A DNA stretch of 64,000 nt, taken from the NCBI GenBank assembly GCA_947631995.1, contig CANRNT010000003.1, forward strand, positions 1 to 64,000, in the 5' to 3' direction. The translations under genes were made by a program, and so were the position numbers. Below are positions 51,139 through 59,828 of this stretch, piece after piece; the first letter of the stretch is position 1; each line of letters starts with the position of its first letter. The DNA comes from an uncultured Clostridia bacterium. Its GTDB lineage: Bacteria; Bacillota; Clostridia; Oscillospirales; Ruminococcaceae. The notes under the pieces were generated by a model. The model saw only the letters and a program-made list of their open reading frames with translations. It was not told the origin of the DNA and searched no databases.

Positions 51139-53562
51139 TTAGCGATAATCAAACTTTTTCAGCCTAATCTCTGCTGTGAACACGTCGCCGTCGGGGGTTA
51201 CGGTGAAGCTGCCGCCGCACGCTTGCGTGAAGCTCTTGGCTATCGAAAGCCCGAGCCCGTTGCCCTCGCCTGTTCTCGACTTACTGCCGCGGACGAACCT
51301 TTCGGTTATCTCGTCGCCCGTAAAGTCCATTTCATACGACGCGATGTTCTTGACCGTGATTATCGCTTCGGTCTCACTCTCTGTGAGCGTGAGATAGATA
51401 CGCGTATTTTCGAGCGAATATTTAAGCGCGTTATCAACGACGTTCTGTATTATTCTGTACAGTTTTTTACCCTCACCGATGACCTTGACAGACTGCGGCA
51501 ATATCTCCGAGCGCACGTCTCTGCCATAGCGGTTTATCTTATCTTCCATATCGGCAAGAACCTGACGGACGAGTATTACTGCGTCTAATTCTTCGAGCTT
51601 GACGTCGGTCTCGCTGGTGGCTTTGGCAAGGTCGAACAGGTCGCTTATCATAGCGTTCAGCCGCTCAGTCTTGCGTATGAGAATATTCACATAATCTTTT
51701 GCCTCGTCGGGCAGTTCCTCTTTTGAGAGCAGGTCAACATAGCTCGTTATAGACGTAAGCGGAGTTTTAAGGTCGTGGGATACGTTGGTGACGAGGTCAA
51801 TTTTCATACGCTCGGACTTTATCTGCTCCTCAACGACCTTTGTAACGCTTTCGGAGATATTGTTTAAGTCCTGCTGTGCTTTATAGTTTACGTCCCAATC
51901 TTTGACCTCGGTCACGGAATAATCGCCGTTGCGGACATCCTCAATACGCTTGGTGAGCTTGGCGATAGATACTGCGTCTACGACTTCAAAAAATACATAG
52001 ACGAGTGCGAGCAGTATGCAGGCTACAAGGAACACTTCGGGATCCATAGTGACGAGCAGTATAAAGAACGCTATGATAGCGAGTATGCCGAGCCTTAGCA
52101 GGAAGCGTTTCATAAAGGCGGTATGGGTGGCTCTGCCGAAGGAGAGGAAAGCGTTTCTGACAACTTTGAAAGCCTTTTTTGCGAGCCGCCAAAGGAGCTT
52201 GAGAATTCTGAAAATAAGCGAGTCCTTGATGAAATGCTTGGTCTTGAACTTATTGATTATCGCGCCCGTTACGAGAACGCCTGTTATAGTGGCGGCGCCG
52301 ACGCCTGCCGAGATAGCAATGCGTATGAACATATCATTCAGCAGAGAGTCCGCAAATGCTTCCGTCGCGTAGCTGTACCATTGATTATAATACATACCAA
52401 CGCCGTACAGTATCTCGTCTATCAGCACGACTGCGGCAAATACGAGGAATGCAAATGCTGAGAGGTATATTTCCGTATACATTTTATCGAGGAAAGACAG
52501 CCTATAGCAGCCTTGCTCTAAGTCATAGCCGCAGAACACCCAGTATACAATGGCTATGACGAACGCCGCCGCCAGAATTGCGCACAGGGTTATAATATAG
52601 CGCGCTTCTTTAGTATAATAATCTGCGAGGATATTTTCGTTTGCCTCGTAGTTTTGTATGACTTCTTTGGTAGGTGCGATACATATTCTCATATCGCTGC
52701 GCGTAATGCCGCCTGCTGACTGCGAAAAATATGTGTCGCTGTCTGCTTGCACCTCTATCCATTTATGGGCAGTCTGGTCATACAGGGCTACGGTATTGCC
52801 ATAGTCGTCAACACGGAAAATACGGGCGTCTTCTATATTATTCTGCACTATATTGCCAAGGACAGCAGACAGGTCTGATGTATCGTAAATAAAATAGGGG
52901 GTACAGTCAAGTATGAGGTCGCTGTCTGACGGCATGGGTGTAGAGCCGTCTGTTTTATAGTAATACTTCAGATTATCTTCATAATAATACGGAAGATCGG
53001 TGGTATCAAAATCATACACGTTATAAACGTTATTGTTTACTATATACTGCGTAAGGCCGTATGATGTGGTATAGACATAGCAATCGGGAAGGCCGATATA
53101 TTCGCCTTTTTGCGGATAGGCAGTGCCGTTATACGTTGTCTCAAAAGCATAGCCGGTATTGCACAGATCGTCCGGTGTTTTATCGGTATTTGAAAGGACC
53201 TTGCCATTGCACTCGGCATAATATTCAAGGTTTTCAAAATCGTCTATAACAACTGCGCCGTTTTTGACAATGCCCCATTCTCCGAAGAGTTTTTCCAAAG
53301 CTGCCTGATGATATTTATTCACCGTATATCTGCCGCTGCCGTCGGTGTTGGCAAGATACATATTGGTTGCGACCCAAAGCTGCGTATACAGGGTGGAGAA
53401 GTCGCGCATATGGTCGGAGCTGTATAGATAGTTGTCGTAATTTTGCACGGTTTTTGGGGCGTTTACAGCGATAGTGACAAAGCCGAGCGCGGCGGAAGTG
53501 ACAATTGCAAATATTATCGCTATAAGGACGGCGCGTGATATTCTTTTTTTGAGGACTTTCAT
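51139..53562 (-). CDS. Membrane sensor histidine kinase with large extracytoplasmic domain
   Basis: An 807-residue kinase. An N-terminal helix (about 9-30) leads into about 290 extracytoplasmic residues, then six or so helices (about 330-540). The cytoplasmic end has a HisKA dimer with VSHDLKTPLTSI (phospho-His), an N-box NVVDNALKYS and G-box GNGLGLSIAKS. No clear HAMP domain is visible. The large ectodomain followed by a multi-helix block is uncommon. It lies 33 nt after the response-regulator gene. The stimulus is unknown. The start codon is either GTG at 53571 or the preferred ATG at 53562. Confidence 0.9.
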   Translation of the reverse strand: MKVLKKRISRAVLIAIIFAIVTSAALGFVTIAVNAPKTVQNYDNYLYSSDHMRDFSTLYTQLWVATNMYLANTDGSGRYTVNKYHQAALEKLFGEWGIVKNGAVVIDDFENLEYYAECNGKVLSNTDKTPDDLCNTGYAFETTYNGTAYPQKGEYIGLPDCYVYTTSYGLTQYIVNNNVYNVYDFDTTDLPYYYEDNLKYYYKTDGSTPMPSDSDLILDCTPYFIYDTSDLSAVLGNIVQNNIEDARIFRVDDYGNTVALYDQTAHKWIEVQADSDTYFSQSAGGITRSDMRICIAPTKEVIQNYEANENILADYYTKEARYIITLCAILAAAFVIAIVYWVFCGYDLEQGCYRLSFLDKMYTEIYLSAFAFLVFAAVVLIDEILYGVGMYYNQWYSYATEAFADSLLNDMFIRIAISAGVGAATITGVLVTGAIINKFKTKHFIKDSLIFRILKLLWRLAKKAFKVVRNAFLSFGRATHTAFMKRFLLRLGILAIIAFFILLVTMDPEVFLVACILLALVYVFFEVVDAVSIAKLTKRIEDVRNGDYSVTEVKDWDVNYKAQQDLNNISESVTKVVEEQIKSERMKIDLVTNVSHDLKTPLTSITSYVDLLSKEELPDEAKDYVNILIRKTERLNAMISDLFDLAKATSETDVKLEELDAVILVRQVLADMEDKINRYGRDVRSEILPQSVKVIGEGKKLYRIIQNVVDNALKYSLENTRIYLTLTESETEAIITVKNIASYEMDFTGDEITERFVRGSKSRTGEGNGLGLSIAKSFTQACGGSFTVTPDGDVFTAEIRLKKFDYR

Positions 53563-53595
53563 AAAATTCACCTGCTTTTCGGAAAGTACGATATA

Positions 53596-54309
53596 TCAGA
53601 ATTTTTCTATCTTGTAGCCTATGCCCCACACGACCTTTAAATACTTGGGTTCTGCGGGGTTTATCTCGATCTTTTCTCTTATATGGCGGATATGCACCAT
53701 TACAGTATTTTCAACGGCGTAGGACTCCTCTCTCCAGCACTTGGAGTATATCTCCTCGGCTGAAAATACCCTGCCTGCGTTTTCCATAAGCAGCTCGACT
53801 ATTTTATACTCTGTTGCTGTGAGGCGGACGGGTTCGCCGTCTATATACAGCTGCTTGGCGGCTTTGTCAACAGACAGACTGCCGTTTTTTATATCCATAT
53901 TGCCTATATTGCTGCCTGCCGCTCCCAAAGTAAGATATCTGCGCAGGTTGGAACGCACTCTGGCGACGAGCTCCATAGGATTATAGGGCTTTGTAACATA
54001 GTCGTCTGCGCCTATGGAGAGACCGAGTATCTTATCGGTATCCTCCGACTTTGCGGAGAGGACGATTATGGGAATGTTCCTGCTCTGGCGTATCTTCATC
54101 ATAGCCGAGAGACCGTCGAGCTTTGGCATCATAACGTCCATAAGTATGAGCTGGATATCGTTCTGCGCGAGGCAGTCGAGCGCCTGCATACCGTCGTAAG
54201 CTTTTATGGTCTTATAGCCCTCCATTTCAAGCAGCTTGCATATCGCGTTGACTATATCTCTGTCGTCGTCTACGACCAGTATTACGGCGTTTTCAGTGTT
54301 TGGTGTCAT
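53596..54309 (-). CDS. OmpR/PhoB-family response regulator
   Basis: A 237-residue transcription factor. Receiver domain: VVDDDRDIV, phospho-Asp in LILMDVMMPK, SADDYVTKPY-type switch. The winged-helix domain includes VRLTATEYKIVELL and ENTVMVHIRHIREKIE. It pairs with the downstream kinase. Target promoters cannot be told from sequence. Confidence 0.95.
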   Translation of the reverse strand: MTPNTENAVILVVDDDRDIVNAICKLLEMEGYKTIKAYDGMQALDCLAQNDIQLILMDVMMPKLDGLSAMMKIRQSRNIPIIVLSAKSEDTDKILGLSIGADDYVTKPYNPMELVARVRSNLRRYLTLGAAGSNIGNMDIKNGSLSVDKAAKQLYIDGEPVRLTATEYKIVELLMENAGRVFSAEEIYSKCWREESYAVENTVMVHIRHIREKIEINPAEPKYLKVVWGIGYKIEKF

Positions 54310-54360
54310 ATGATGATTCCCTTCTTTTATATAATTTTATAAGATAAATCAGAGTTAGAC

Positions 54361-54460
54361 GAAGAAACATTCTGCACTACTTACCTATCTCGTTGGAGCG
54401 CGAAACCTATGTTTTTAATCTGTCTTTCCGTTCTTGCGTAATGAAGCCTAGAATGAAGAG
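54361..54460 (+). repeat. Degenerate partial copy of the 49.2-kb repeat end
   Basis: GAAACATTCTGCACTACTTACC and GTTGGAGCGCGAA resemble GAACATTCCACACTACTTGCC and GTTGGAGAGCGAA at 49161-49201, and the following CTGTCTTTCCGTTCTTGC resembles CCGTCCTTTCGTTCTTGCC. Order is rearranged relative to the cloverleaf element. Confidence 0.6.
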
Positions 54461-54469
54461 ATAGCGAAT

Positions 54470-54715
54470 TTTCACCACGGCTCTGCGCGTGGATGAGGGT
54501 CGGGTACAGCGTTCGCAAGCGACCGCCTAAGGGGAGCGCTAGGAAAGGGGGGCAAGTTTCGCAAGAAACTTGAAGCGAACGCAAGCGTTCGCTGTAGAGC
54601 AGCGCGCCCTTCCAGTCTTATTTACCCCCTAAGTCCTCTATGGCACACTTCACTTCGTGAAGTGCAGAAGAATTGGGCAAAGCCCAATTCTTTACGCGAC
54701 TGCAAGCAGTCGCTG
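54470..54715. other. Intergenic cluster of perfect hairpins
   Basis: Within 250 nt: CAAGTTTC/GAAACTTG, CGAACGC/GCGTTCG, CACTTCAC/GTGAAGTG, AAGAATTGGGC/GCCCAATTCTT and GCGACTG/CAGTCGC. Each is a short-loop inverted repeat. No ORF is credible. This sequence joins directly to hairpin-train copy 4, so the element may be longer than the shared block. Confidence 0.7.
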
Positions 54716-54734
54716 CCCCTCGCAGGGAGATACG

Positions 54735-54990
54735 CAAAAGAAATATTACTTTGCTTTATAATATTTTTTCACTTTGTTTGGCGTTCCATAATGGAACGCG
54801 GAAAGAGAGCGATAACTTCTCAAAGGGGAGGCTCTCTCTTGCAGAGCCTCCCCTCTCCAGAAACAGTCCACCGGACTGTTTCTGAATTCACCTCTTGCAG
54901 AGCGCACGCTGTGCCTTTGTGGGGCGCTGCCCCACGCCCCGCAAGCCTTTTGAAAAAGGCTTGACCGAAAACTTTTATTTTCTTGGCAGG
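54735..54990 (+). repeat. Hairpin-train intergenic repeat, copy 4
   Basis: Stems: GCGTTCCAT/ATGGAACGC, GGGGAGGCTC/GAGCCTCCCC (54825-54853), AGAAACAGTCC/GGACTGTTTCT (54859-54883), GTGGGGC/GCCCCAC and CAAGCC/GGCTTG (54942-54963). Relative to copies 2 and 3, the second, third and fifth stems are changed on both arms. It lies between the response-regulator start and the glgP end. Confidence 0.88.
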
Positions 54991-55068
54991 TGCTACAACC
55001 ATTGTAGCATACTTTTCTTAAATTGCAACTATCGGAAGTCTTAAATAATTCTTAATTATCACAAAAAA

Positions 55069-55098
55069 GCAGGGTAGGAGCTTTTACCCGTACCCTGC
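55069..55098 (-). terminator. Terminator after glgP
   Basis: GCAGGGTA pairs with TACCCTGC, followed by TTTTTTGTG on the minus strand. Confidence 0.9.
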
Positions 55099-55115
55099 AT
55101 AAAAATGTGAAAAAT

Positions 55116-57533
55116 TTACTTTGTAAGGCCCCAGATATCGCGCGCGTACTCGGTTACGGCTCTGTCTGCGGAGAATATGCCTGCGCCTGCGATATTGGCA
55201 AGGCTCATCTTCTGCCACTTCATTCTGTCCTCATAGCACTCGGACGCATACCTTTGCGCGTTTACATAAGACTGGAAGTCGCCCAGCGTCATATAGGTAT
55301 CAGTCGTTTTGAGCATAGTGGCTATCTCGTTGAACTCCTGACCGTTTATACCGTACTGGAGGGTATCGACCGCTTTCTTTATAACGGGGTCGTTATTATA
55401 ATAGCTTTGGGGGTCATAGCTGTTCTTGAGGGCGTTTACCTCGTCAACGTTCATACCGAAGATTATGATGTTATCATCGCCGACCGCGTCGTGTATCTCG
55501 ACGTTTGCGCCGTCAAGCGTACCCAGAGTTACAGCGCCGTTTATCATGAGCTTCATGTTGCCCGTGCCGCTTGCCTCTGTGCCTGCAAGTGATATCTGCT
55601 CTGAGATATCGGCGGCGGGCATGAGTATCTCGGACAGCGATACGCAATAGTCCTCAAGGAATATTACCGACAGCTTTTCGGAGAGCTTCTTGTCCTTTTT
55701 CAGCTCCTCGGAGATGTTCCATATAAGCTTGATTATCTGCTTTGCCATATAGTAGCCCGGGGCAGCCTTTGCGGCGAATATATAGGTCTTAGGTGTGAAA
55801 GGCGCGTCGGGGTTCTCTTTAAGATAGTTATACTGCGAGATGATGTGCAGAGCATTCAGCTGCTGACGCTTATACTCGTGCAGTCTCTTTACCTGAACAT
55901 CGAATATCGACTCTGTATTGAGCGTTACGCCGTACTGGTTCTTGACATACTTTGCAAACGCGGCCTTGTTATCCTGTTTTATCTTATAGAGGCTTTCGAG
56001 GACTGCTTTGTCATCTTTAAATACTGTAAGCTTTGAAAGCTCGCTTGCGTCTTTCAAGAAGCCCTTGCCTATCTTCTCTGTAAGAAGCCTTGTAAGACCC
56101 TCGTTAGACTGATACAGCCAACGTCTGTAAGCTATGCCGTTTGTAACGTTCTTGAACTTGGTAGGAGTATCTGCATACTCGTTGGCGAACGTCTCTTTCT
56201 TGATTATATCGGAGTGTATCTTTGCAACGCCGTTGATAGAGTGGCAGGCATGGCAGCAAAGTGTTGCCATTTTGCACTGGTTGTTCTCTATGATAGACAT
56301 ACTTGTTACCTTTGCCTGATCCTCGTATCTCTCCCACAGAGAGCGGCAGTAACGCTCGTTTATCTCAACGATTATCGAGAATATTCTCGGTGTTACGCTC
56401 TTTAAGAGGTTGCAGTCCCATTTTTCGAGAGCTTCAGGCATAACGGTATGGTTCGTATAAGCAAAAGTATTTGTAACGATATGCCATGCCTTATCCCACG
56501 AATAGCCGCAGTCGTCCAGCAGGACTCTCATAAGCTCGGGTATAGCGAGCGTGGGGTGGGTATCGTTTATATGGATAGCTACCTTTTCGTGGAGGTTATC
56601 GAGCGTGCCGTATGCTCTCATATGTCTGTCAACGATATCGCCGATAGAAGCCGCGCAGAGGAAATACTGCTGACGAAGTCTGAGCGATTTGCCCTCGGCG
56701 TGGTTATCGTTGGGGTACAGAACCTTTGTGATAGCCTGTGAGATTATATTCTGACCGAGAGCTTTCTGGTAGTCGCCCTTGTTGAACATATTCATATCAA
56801 ATGACGGGCACTCGGCTCTCCACAGTCTCAAACACGAAACTGCTTTGCTGTCGTAGCCGGAAACCATCATATCGTAAGGAACGGCGAGCACGGTGGTGTA
56901 GTCCTCATGCGTTACGCAATGATACTGGTTATCCCAGTACTCTTTCAGGACGCCGTCAAAATGCACTTCAACGGCTCTGTCGGGGTGAGGGAGCAGCCAT
57001 GCCTGACCGCCCGGCAGCCAGTTATCGGGAAGCTCGGTCTGCCAGCCGTCAACTATTTTCTGCTTGAATATGCCGTACTCATAGCATATGGAATAGCCCG
57101 TTGCGTGGAAGCCCTGCGCCGCGAGCGCGTCAAGATAGCAGGCGGCAAGTCTGCCCAGACCGCCGTTGCCCAGACCTGCGTCTGGCTCCTGCTCGTATAT
57201 GCTGTTGATATTTATACCGTAATCCTTGAGCATATCGGTAGCTTCTTTTACCATTTCAAGGTTATAGAGACTGGTCTTGAGCGAACGTCCCATAAGGAAC
57301 TCCATAGAAAGATAGTACACCTTTTTCTTTCCTGCCGACTCTGTCCTTATGGTGAACTTATGCCTTTTATCTCTCAGCAGCCTTACGACTACGCTTGCGA
57401 GAGCCTCATATATCTGTTTATCCGAAGCCTGCTCGGGGGTCATCTGCATTTCTTCATGAAGATATGTTTCAAACCTCTCCTTCAGCTCTTTTTTTGTAAT
57501 GGTCTTTGACGTGGTCTTAGCGGTCTGTGCCAT
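55116..57533 (-). CDS. glgP: Glycogen/starch phosphorylase
   Basis: An 805-residue GT35 enzyme that releases glucose-1-phosphate from alpha-1,4-glucans. The pyridoxal-phosphate region has EASGTGNMKLMINGAVTLG with the Schiff-base Lys. NGGLGRLAACYLDALA and YEYGIFKQKI are family hallmarks. Length is normal. AGGAGG lies before the ATG. It has its own promoter and terminator. It sits head-to-head with the phage module, whose first gene starts about 450 nt away. Confidence 0.96.
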   Translation of the reverse strand: MAQTAKTTSKTITKKELKERFETYLHEEMQMTPEQASDKQIYEALASVVVRLLRDKRHKFTIRTESAGKKKVYYLSMEFLMGRSLKTSLYNLEMVKEATDMLKDYGININSIYEQEPDAGLGNGGLGRLAACYLDALAAQGFHATGYSICYEYGIFKQKIVDGWQTELPDNWLPGGQAWLLPHPDRAVEVHFDGVLKEYWDNQYHCVTHEDYTTVLAVPYDMMVSGYDSKAVSCLRLWRAECPSFDMNMFNKGDYQKALGQNIISQAITKVLYPNDNHAEGKSLRLRQQYFLCAASIGDIVDRHMRAYGTLDNLHEKVAIHINDTHPTLAIPELMRVLLDDCGYSWDKAWHIVTNTFAYTNHTVMPEALEKWDCNLLKSVTPRIFSIIVEINERYCRSLWERYEDQAKVTSMSIIENNQCKMATLCCHACHSINGVAKIHSDIIKKETFANEYADTPTKFKNVTNGIAYRRWLYQSNEGLTRLLTEKIGKGFLKDASELSKLTVFKDDKAVLESLYKIKQDNKAAFAKYVKNQYGVTLNTESIFDVQVKRLHEYKRQQLNALHIISQYNYLKENPDAPFTPKTYIFAAKAAPGYYMAKQIIKLIWNISEELKKDKKLSEKLSVIFLEDYCVSLSEILMPAADISEQISLAGTEASGTGNMKLMINGAVTLGTLDGANVEIHDAVGDDNIIIFGMNVDEVNALKNSYDPQSYYNNDPVIKKAVDTLQYGINGQEFNEIATMLKTTDTYMTLGDFQSYVNAQRYASECYEDRMKWQKMSLANIAGAGIFSADRAVTEYARDIWGLTK

Positions 57534-57637
57534 ATTTTTTCCTCCTAATATATGCTATATATGCTGTATATGATTGCGACCGATACAAAGCGGTCGAGCC
57601 GCGAATTTAGTTTATCCGATGGCAAAAATACAGATTT

Positions 57638-57666
57638 ATTATACTCTGTTTTTCACTTCAAATCAA
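57638..57666 (-). promoter_or_regulatory. Promoter of glgP
   Basis: TTGATT, 17 nt, TATAAT on the minus strand. The 105-nt leader has a CGACCG/CGGTCG hairpin. Confidence 0.75.
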
Positions 57667-57855
57667 CAACATTTTATGAATATATCAAAATATTTATCTA
57701 TTTATCCTGCTTACGCGGCGTTCGTATCAACTATGATTATAAAAGGTCGGGAAGTCAAAGTCAACCAAATCTCACGATTTAAAGCACAAATCTACGTTTT
57801 TGCCGAATATCTGCGGCGGAGCGGCTTTGCCGACGGTCAAAATGCACATAAAAAA

Positions 57856-57981
57856 GTATGCAAAATTGTGCAAGCATACAAAATTACAGCGCGGCAGAGA
57901 TTTTTTCTCGCAATGTTGACCTTTTCGGGTCAACATTTTGGGTTTTGAGGGCTATAGCTGTGGGATATTTCAATCCCACAG
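57856..57981 (+). other. Three inverted repeats at the left edge of the phage module
   Basis: GTATGC/GCATAC with a 12-nt spacer (57856-57879) could be an operator. AATGTTGACC/GGTCAACATT followed by TTTTGGGTTTT (57912-57946) looks like a plus-strand terminator. CTGTGGGA/TCCCACAG (57958-57981) is a hairpin just before the first phage gene. The rest of 57667-57855 shows no gene I can support. Confidence 0.5.
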
Positions 57982-57986
57982 TTAAA

Positions 57987-58553
57987 ATGTCGGAGCTTTG
58001 CAAAACGGAAAGGAGGCAAGCTTGCATACAAGGCAAGCGGACAGTATTGGAAAAACAGGACAATAGTGAAATACTCAAAAAGCGCAGAAGATTTGCAGAG
58101 ATATTCGTAAGCTGCCAAGACGCGGAGCTGGCGGCGCTCCTCTCGGGGATAAGCACGGCTTCAACGGCGGCTGAGGAAAGCGTAAAGCTGCTATGCGGAA
58201 AACGTCTGCAAAGGCGCGTTGAAAGGCTGCTGCAAAGCCGTAGAAAGCTCCTTGCAAACGTAAGGACGGGACTGGAAAGGATAGCTTTCAACCGCTGTAA
58301 CGACGCCGTAGCTCTTGCTTTCGCAGACCAGTCGTCGCTCACGCGAAACGCTATCCGTCAAATGGACCTGAGCTGCGTTTCTGCCATAAAGCGCGACAAG
58401 GACGGCGGCGTTGACATAAAGCTGCTCGACCGTCAGAGCGCGCTGGAGGCTCTTATGCGTCTTGACGAGCTTGAAAGCTCCTGCGGCAGCGCGGAGGAAT
58501 TTCTGAACGCTCTCAACGGGGAGGCGGACGGACATCTTGAAAACAGCGACTGA
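57987..58553 (+). CDS. Phage terminase small subunit-like protein
   Basis: A protein of 188 residues if started at the ATG at 57987. The N-terminal RRRFAEIFVSCQDAELAALL followed by an HTH-like segment fits a small terminase subunit that recognises phage DNA, and it lies directly before the large subunit. The strong AGGAGG at 58011-58016 is inside this frame and is followed 9 nt later by ATA, so the real start may be a rare AUA giving 176 residues. The function rests mainly on position. Confidence 0.65.
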   Translation: MSELCKTERRQACIQGKRTVLEKQDNSEILKKRRRFAEIFVSCQDAELAALLSGISTASTAAEESVKLLCGKRLQRRVERLLQSRRKLLANVRTGLERIAFNRCNDAVALAFADQSSLTRNAIRQMDLSCVSAIKRDKDGGVDIKLLDRQSALEALMRLDELESSCGSAEEFLNALNGEADGHLENSD

Positions 58554-59802
58554 ATACCGCTATTCCCAGAAGCAGCTTCAAGTAATGAACTGGTGGCGCA
58601 GGGCGGACAGCAAAAGGTATGACGGCATTATCTGCGACGGCGCGGTGCGTTCGGGAAAAAGCAGCTCTATGTCGCTTTCGTTCGCGCTTTGGGCGATGAC
58701 GCGCTTTCGCGGCGGCAGCTTCGGCATATGCGGAAAGACCGTCACCTCGCTGCGCAGGAACGTGATATCCCCGCTGAAAACACAGCTCGAAAGGCTGGGC
58801 TTTTGCGTAAAGGACACGATATCGCGCAACATACTGCGGATATCTGTCGGCGGCAGAGAGAACACGTTCTATCTCTTTGGCGGAAAGGACGAGAGCAGTC
58901 CGTCGCTGATACAGGGCGTCACGCTTTGCGGCGTGCTTCTTGACGAGGTCGCGCTTATGCCGCGCTCGTTCGTTGAACAGGCGGTGGCAAGGTGCTCTGT
59001 TACGGGTTCAAAGCTGTGGTTCAACTGCAATCCCGATAATCCTTATCATTGGTTCAAACAGGAATGGATAGACAAGGCGCAGGAAAAAAATATGCTTTAT
59101 CTGCATTTTTTGCTGACCGACAACCCCTCTCTCGACCCCTGTATCACAGCCCGTTATCACAGGCTGTATACGGGCGCGTTCTACGAGCGTTTCGTACTGG
59201 GAAAATGGTCGGCTGCGTCAGGCTGCGTATATAGCTGCTTTTCACGCGAACGGCACGTTTTCGACACTCTCCCTGCCGATGTTCGATTTACGCGCTTCGC
59301 GGTAAGCTGCGATTACGGCACGGTCAATCCTTCCAGCTTCGGGCTGTGGGGCATTACCGACGACGGCAAAGGCTACAGGCTGAAGGAATACTACTATGCG
59401 TCAAAGGAAACGGGCATACAGCGCACAGACGAAGAACACTACAAGGGTCTTGAGGAGCTTTGCAGAGGAGTAAACGTAGACACCGTTATATGCGACCCGT
59501 CAGCGCGCTCTTTCATCGAATGTATAAGGCGGCACGGCAAATTTTCCGTTAGGGCGGCAAGGAACGACGTTCTGTACGGCATACGCAGAGTAAGCGTACT
59601 GCTAAGCGAAAACAGACTGTTCTTTTCCTCGTCATGCTCCGACACCCTGCGGGAGTTTTCCCTCTACCGCTGGGACGACGGCTGCCGCTGCGACGCTCCG
59701 ATAAAAGAAAACGACCATGCAATGGACGACATACGTTATTTTGCCGTCGAATGTATGGAGGAAAACGACGGCTTTTACGCATTGTCGGTCGACAGGACGT
59801 AA
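58537..59802 (+). CDS. Phage terminase large subunit
   Basis: A 421-residue packaging motor. The ATPase part has CDGAVRSGKSSS (Walker A) and GVLLDEVALMP (Walker B); the RNase H-like nuclease has AVSCDYGTVNP and DPSARSF. It belongs to the PBSX-type family. Start codon TTG at 58537, overlapping the small subunit stop, with GGGGAGG 11-12 nt upstream. It hands DNA to the portal encoded next. Confidence 0.93.
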   Translation: MKTATEYRYSQKQLQVMNWWRRADSKRYDGIICDGAVRSGKSSSMSLSFALWAMTRFRGGSFGICGKTVTSLRRNVISPLKTQLERLGFCVKDTISRNILRISVGGRENTFYLFGGKDESSPSLIQGVTLCGVLLDEVALMPRSFVEQAVARCSVTGSKLWFNCNPDNPYHWFKQEWIDKAQEKNMLYLHFLLTDNPSLDPCITARYHRLYTGAFYERFVLGKWSAASGCVYSCFSRERHVFDTLPADVRFTRFAVSCDYGTVNPSSFGLWGITDDGKGYRLKEYYYASKETGIQRTDEEHYKGLEELCRGVNVDTVICDPSARSFIECIRRHGKFSVRAARNDVLYGIRRVSVLLSENRLFFSSSCSDTLREFSLYRWDDGCRCDAPIKENDHAMDDIRYFAVECMEENDGFYALSVDRT

Positions 59803-59828
59803 AACGCCGCACAAAGGAGGTAATCATA

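Noticed and set aside
57574-57948. 124-residue plus-strand ORF before the phage module
   Set aside because: No ribosome site, it covers the glgP promoter and terminator-like hairpins, and shows no recognisable domain.
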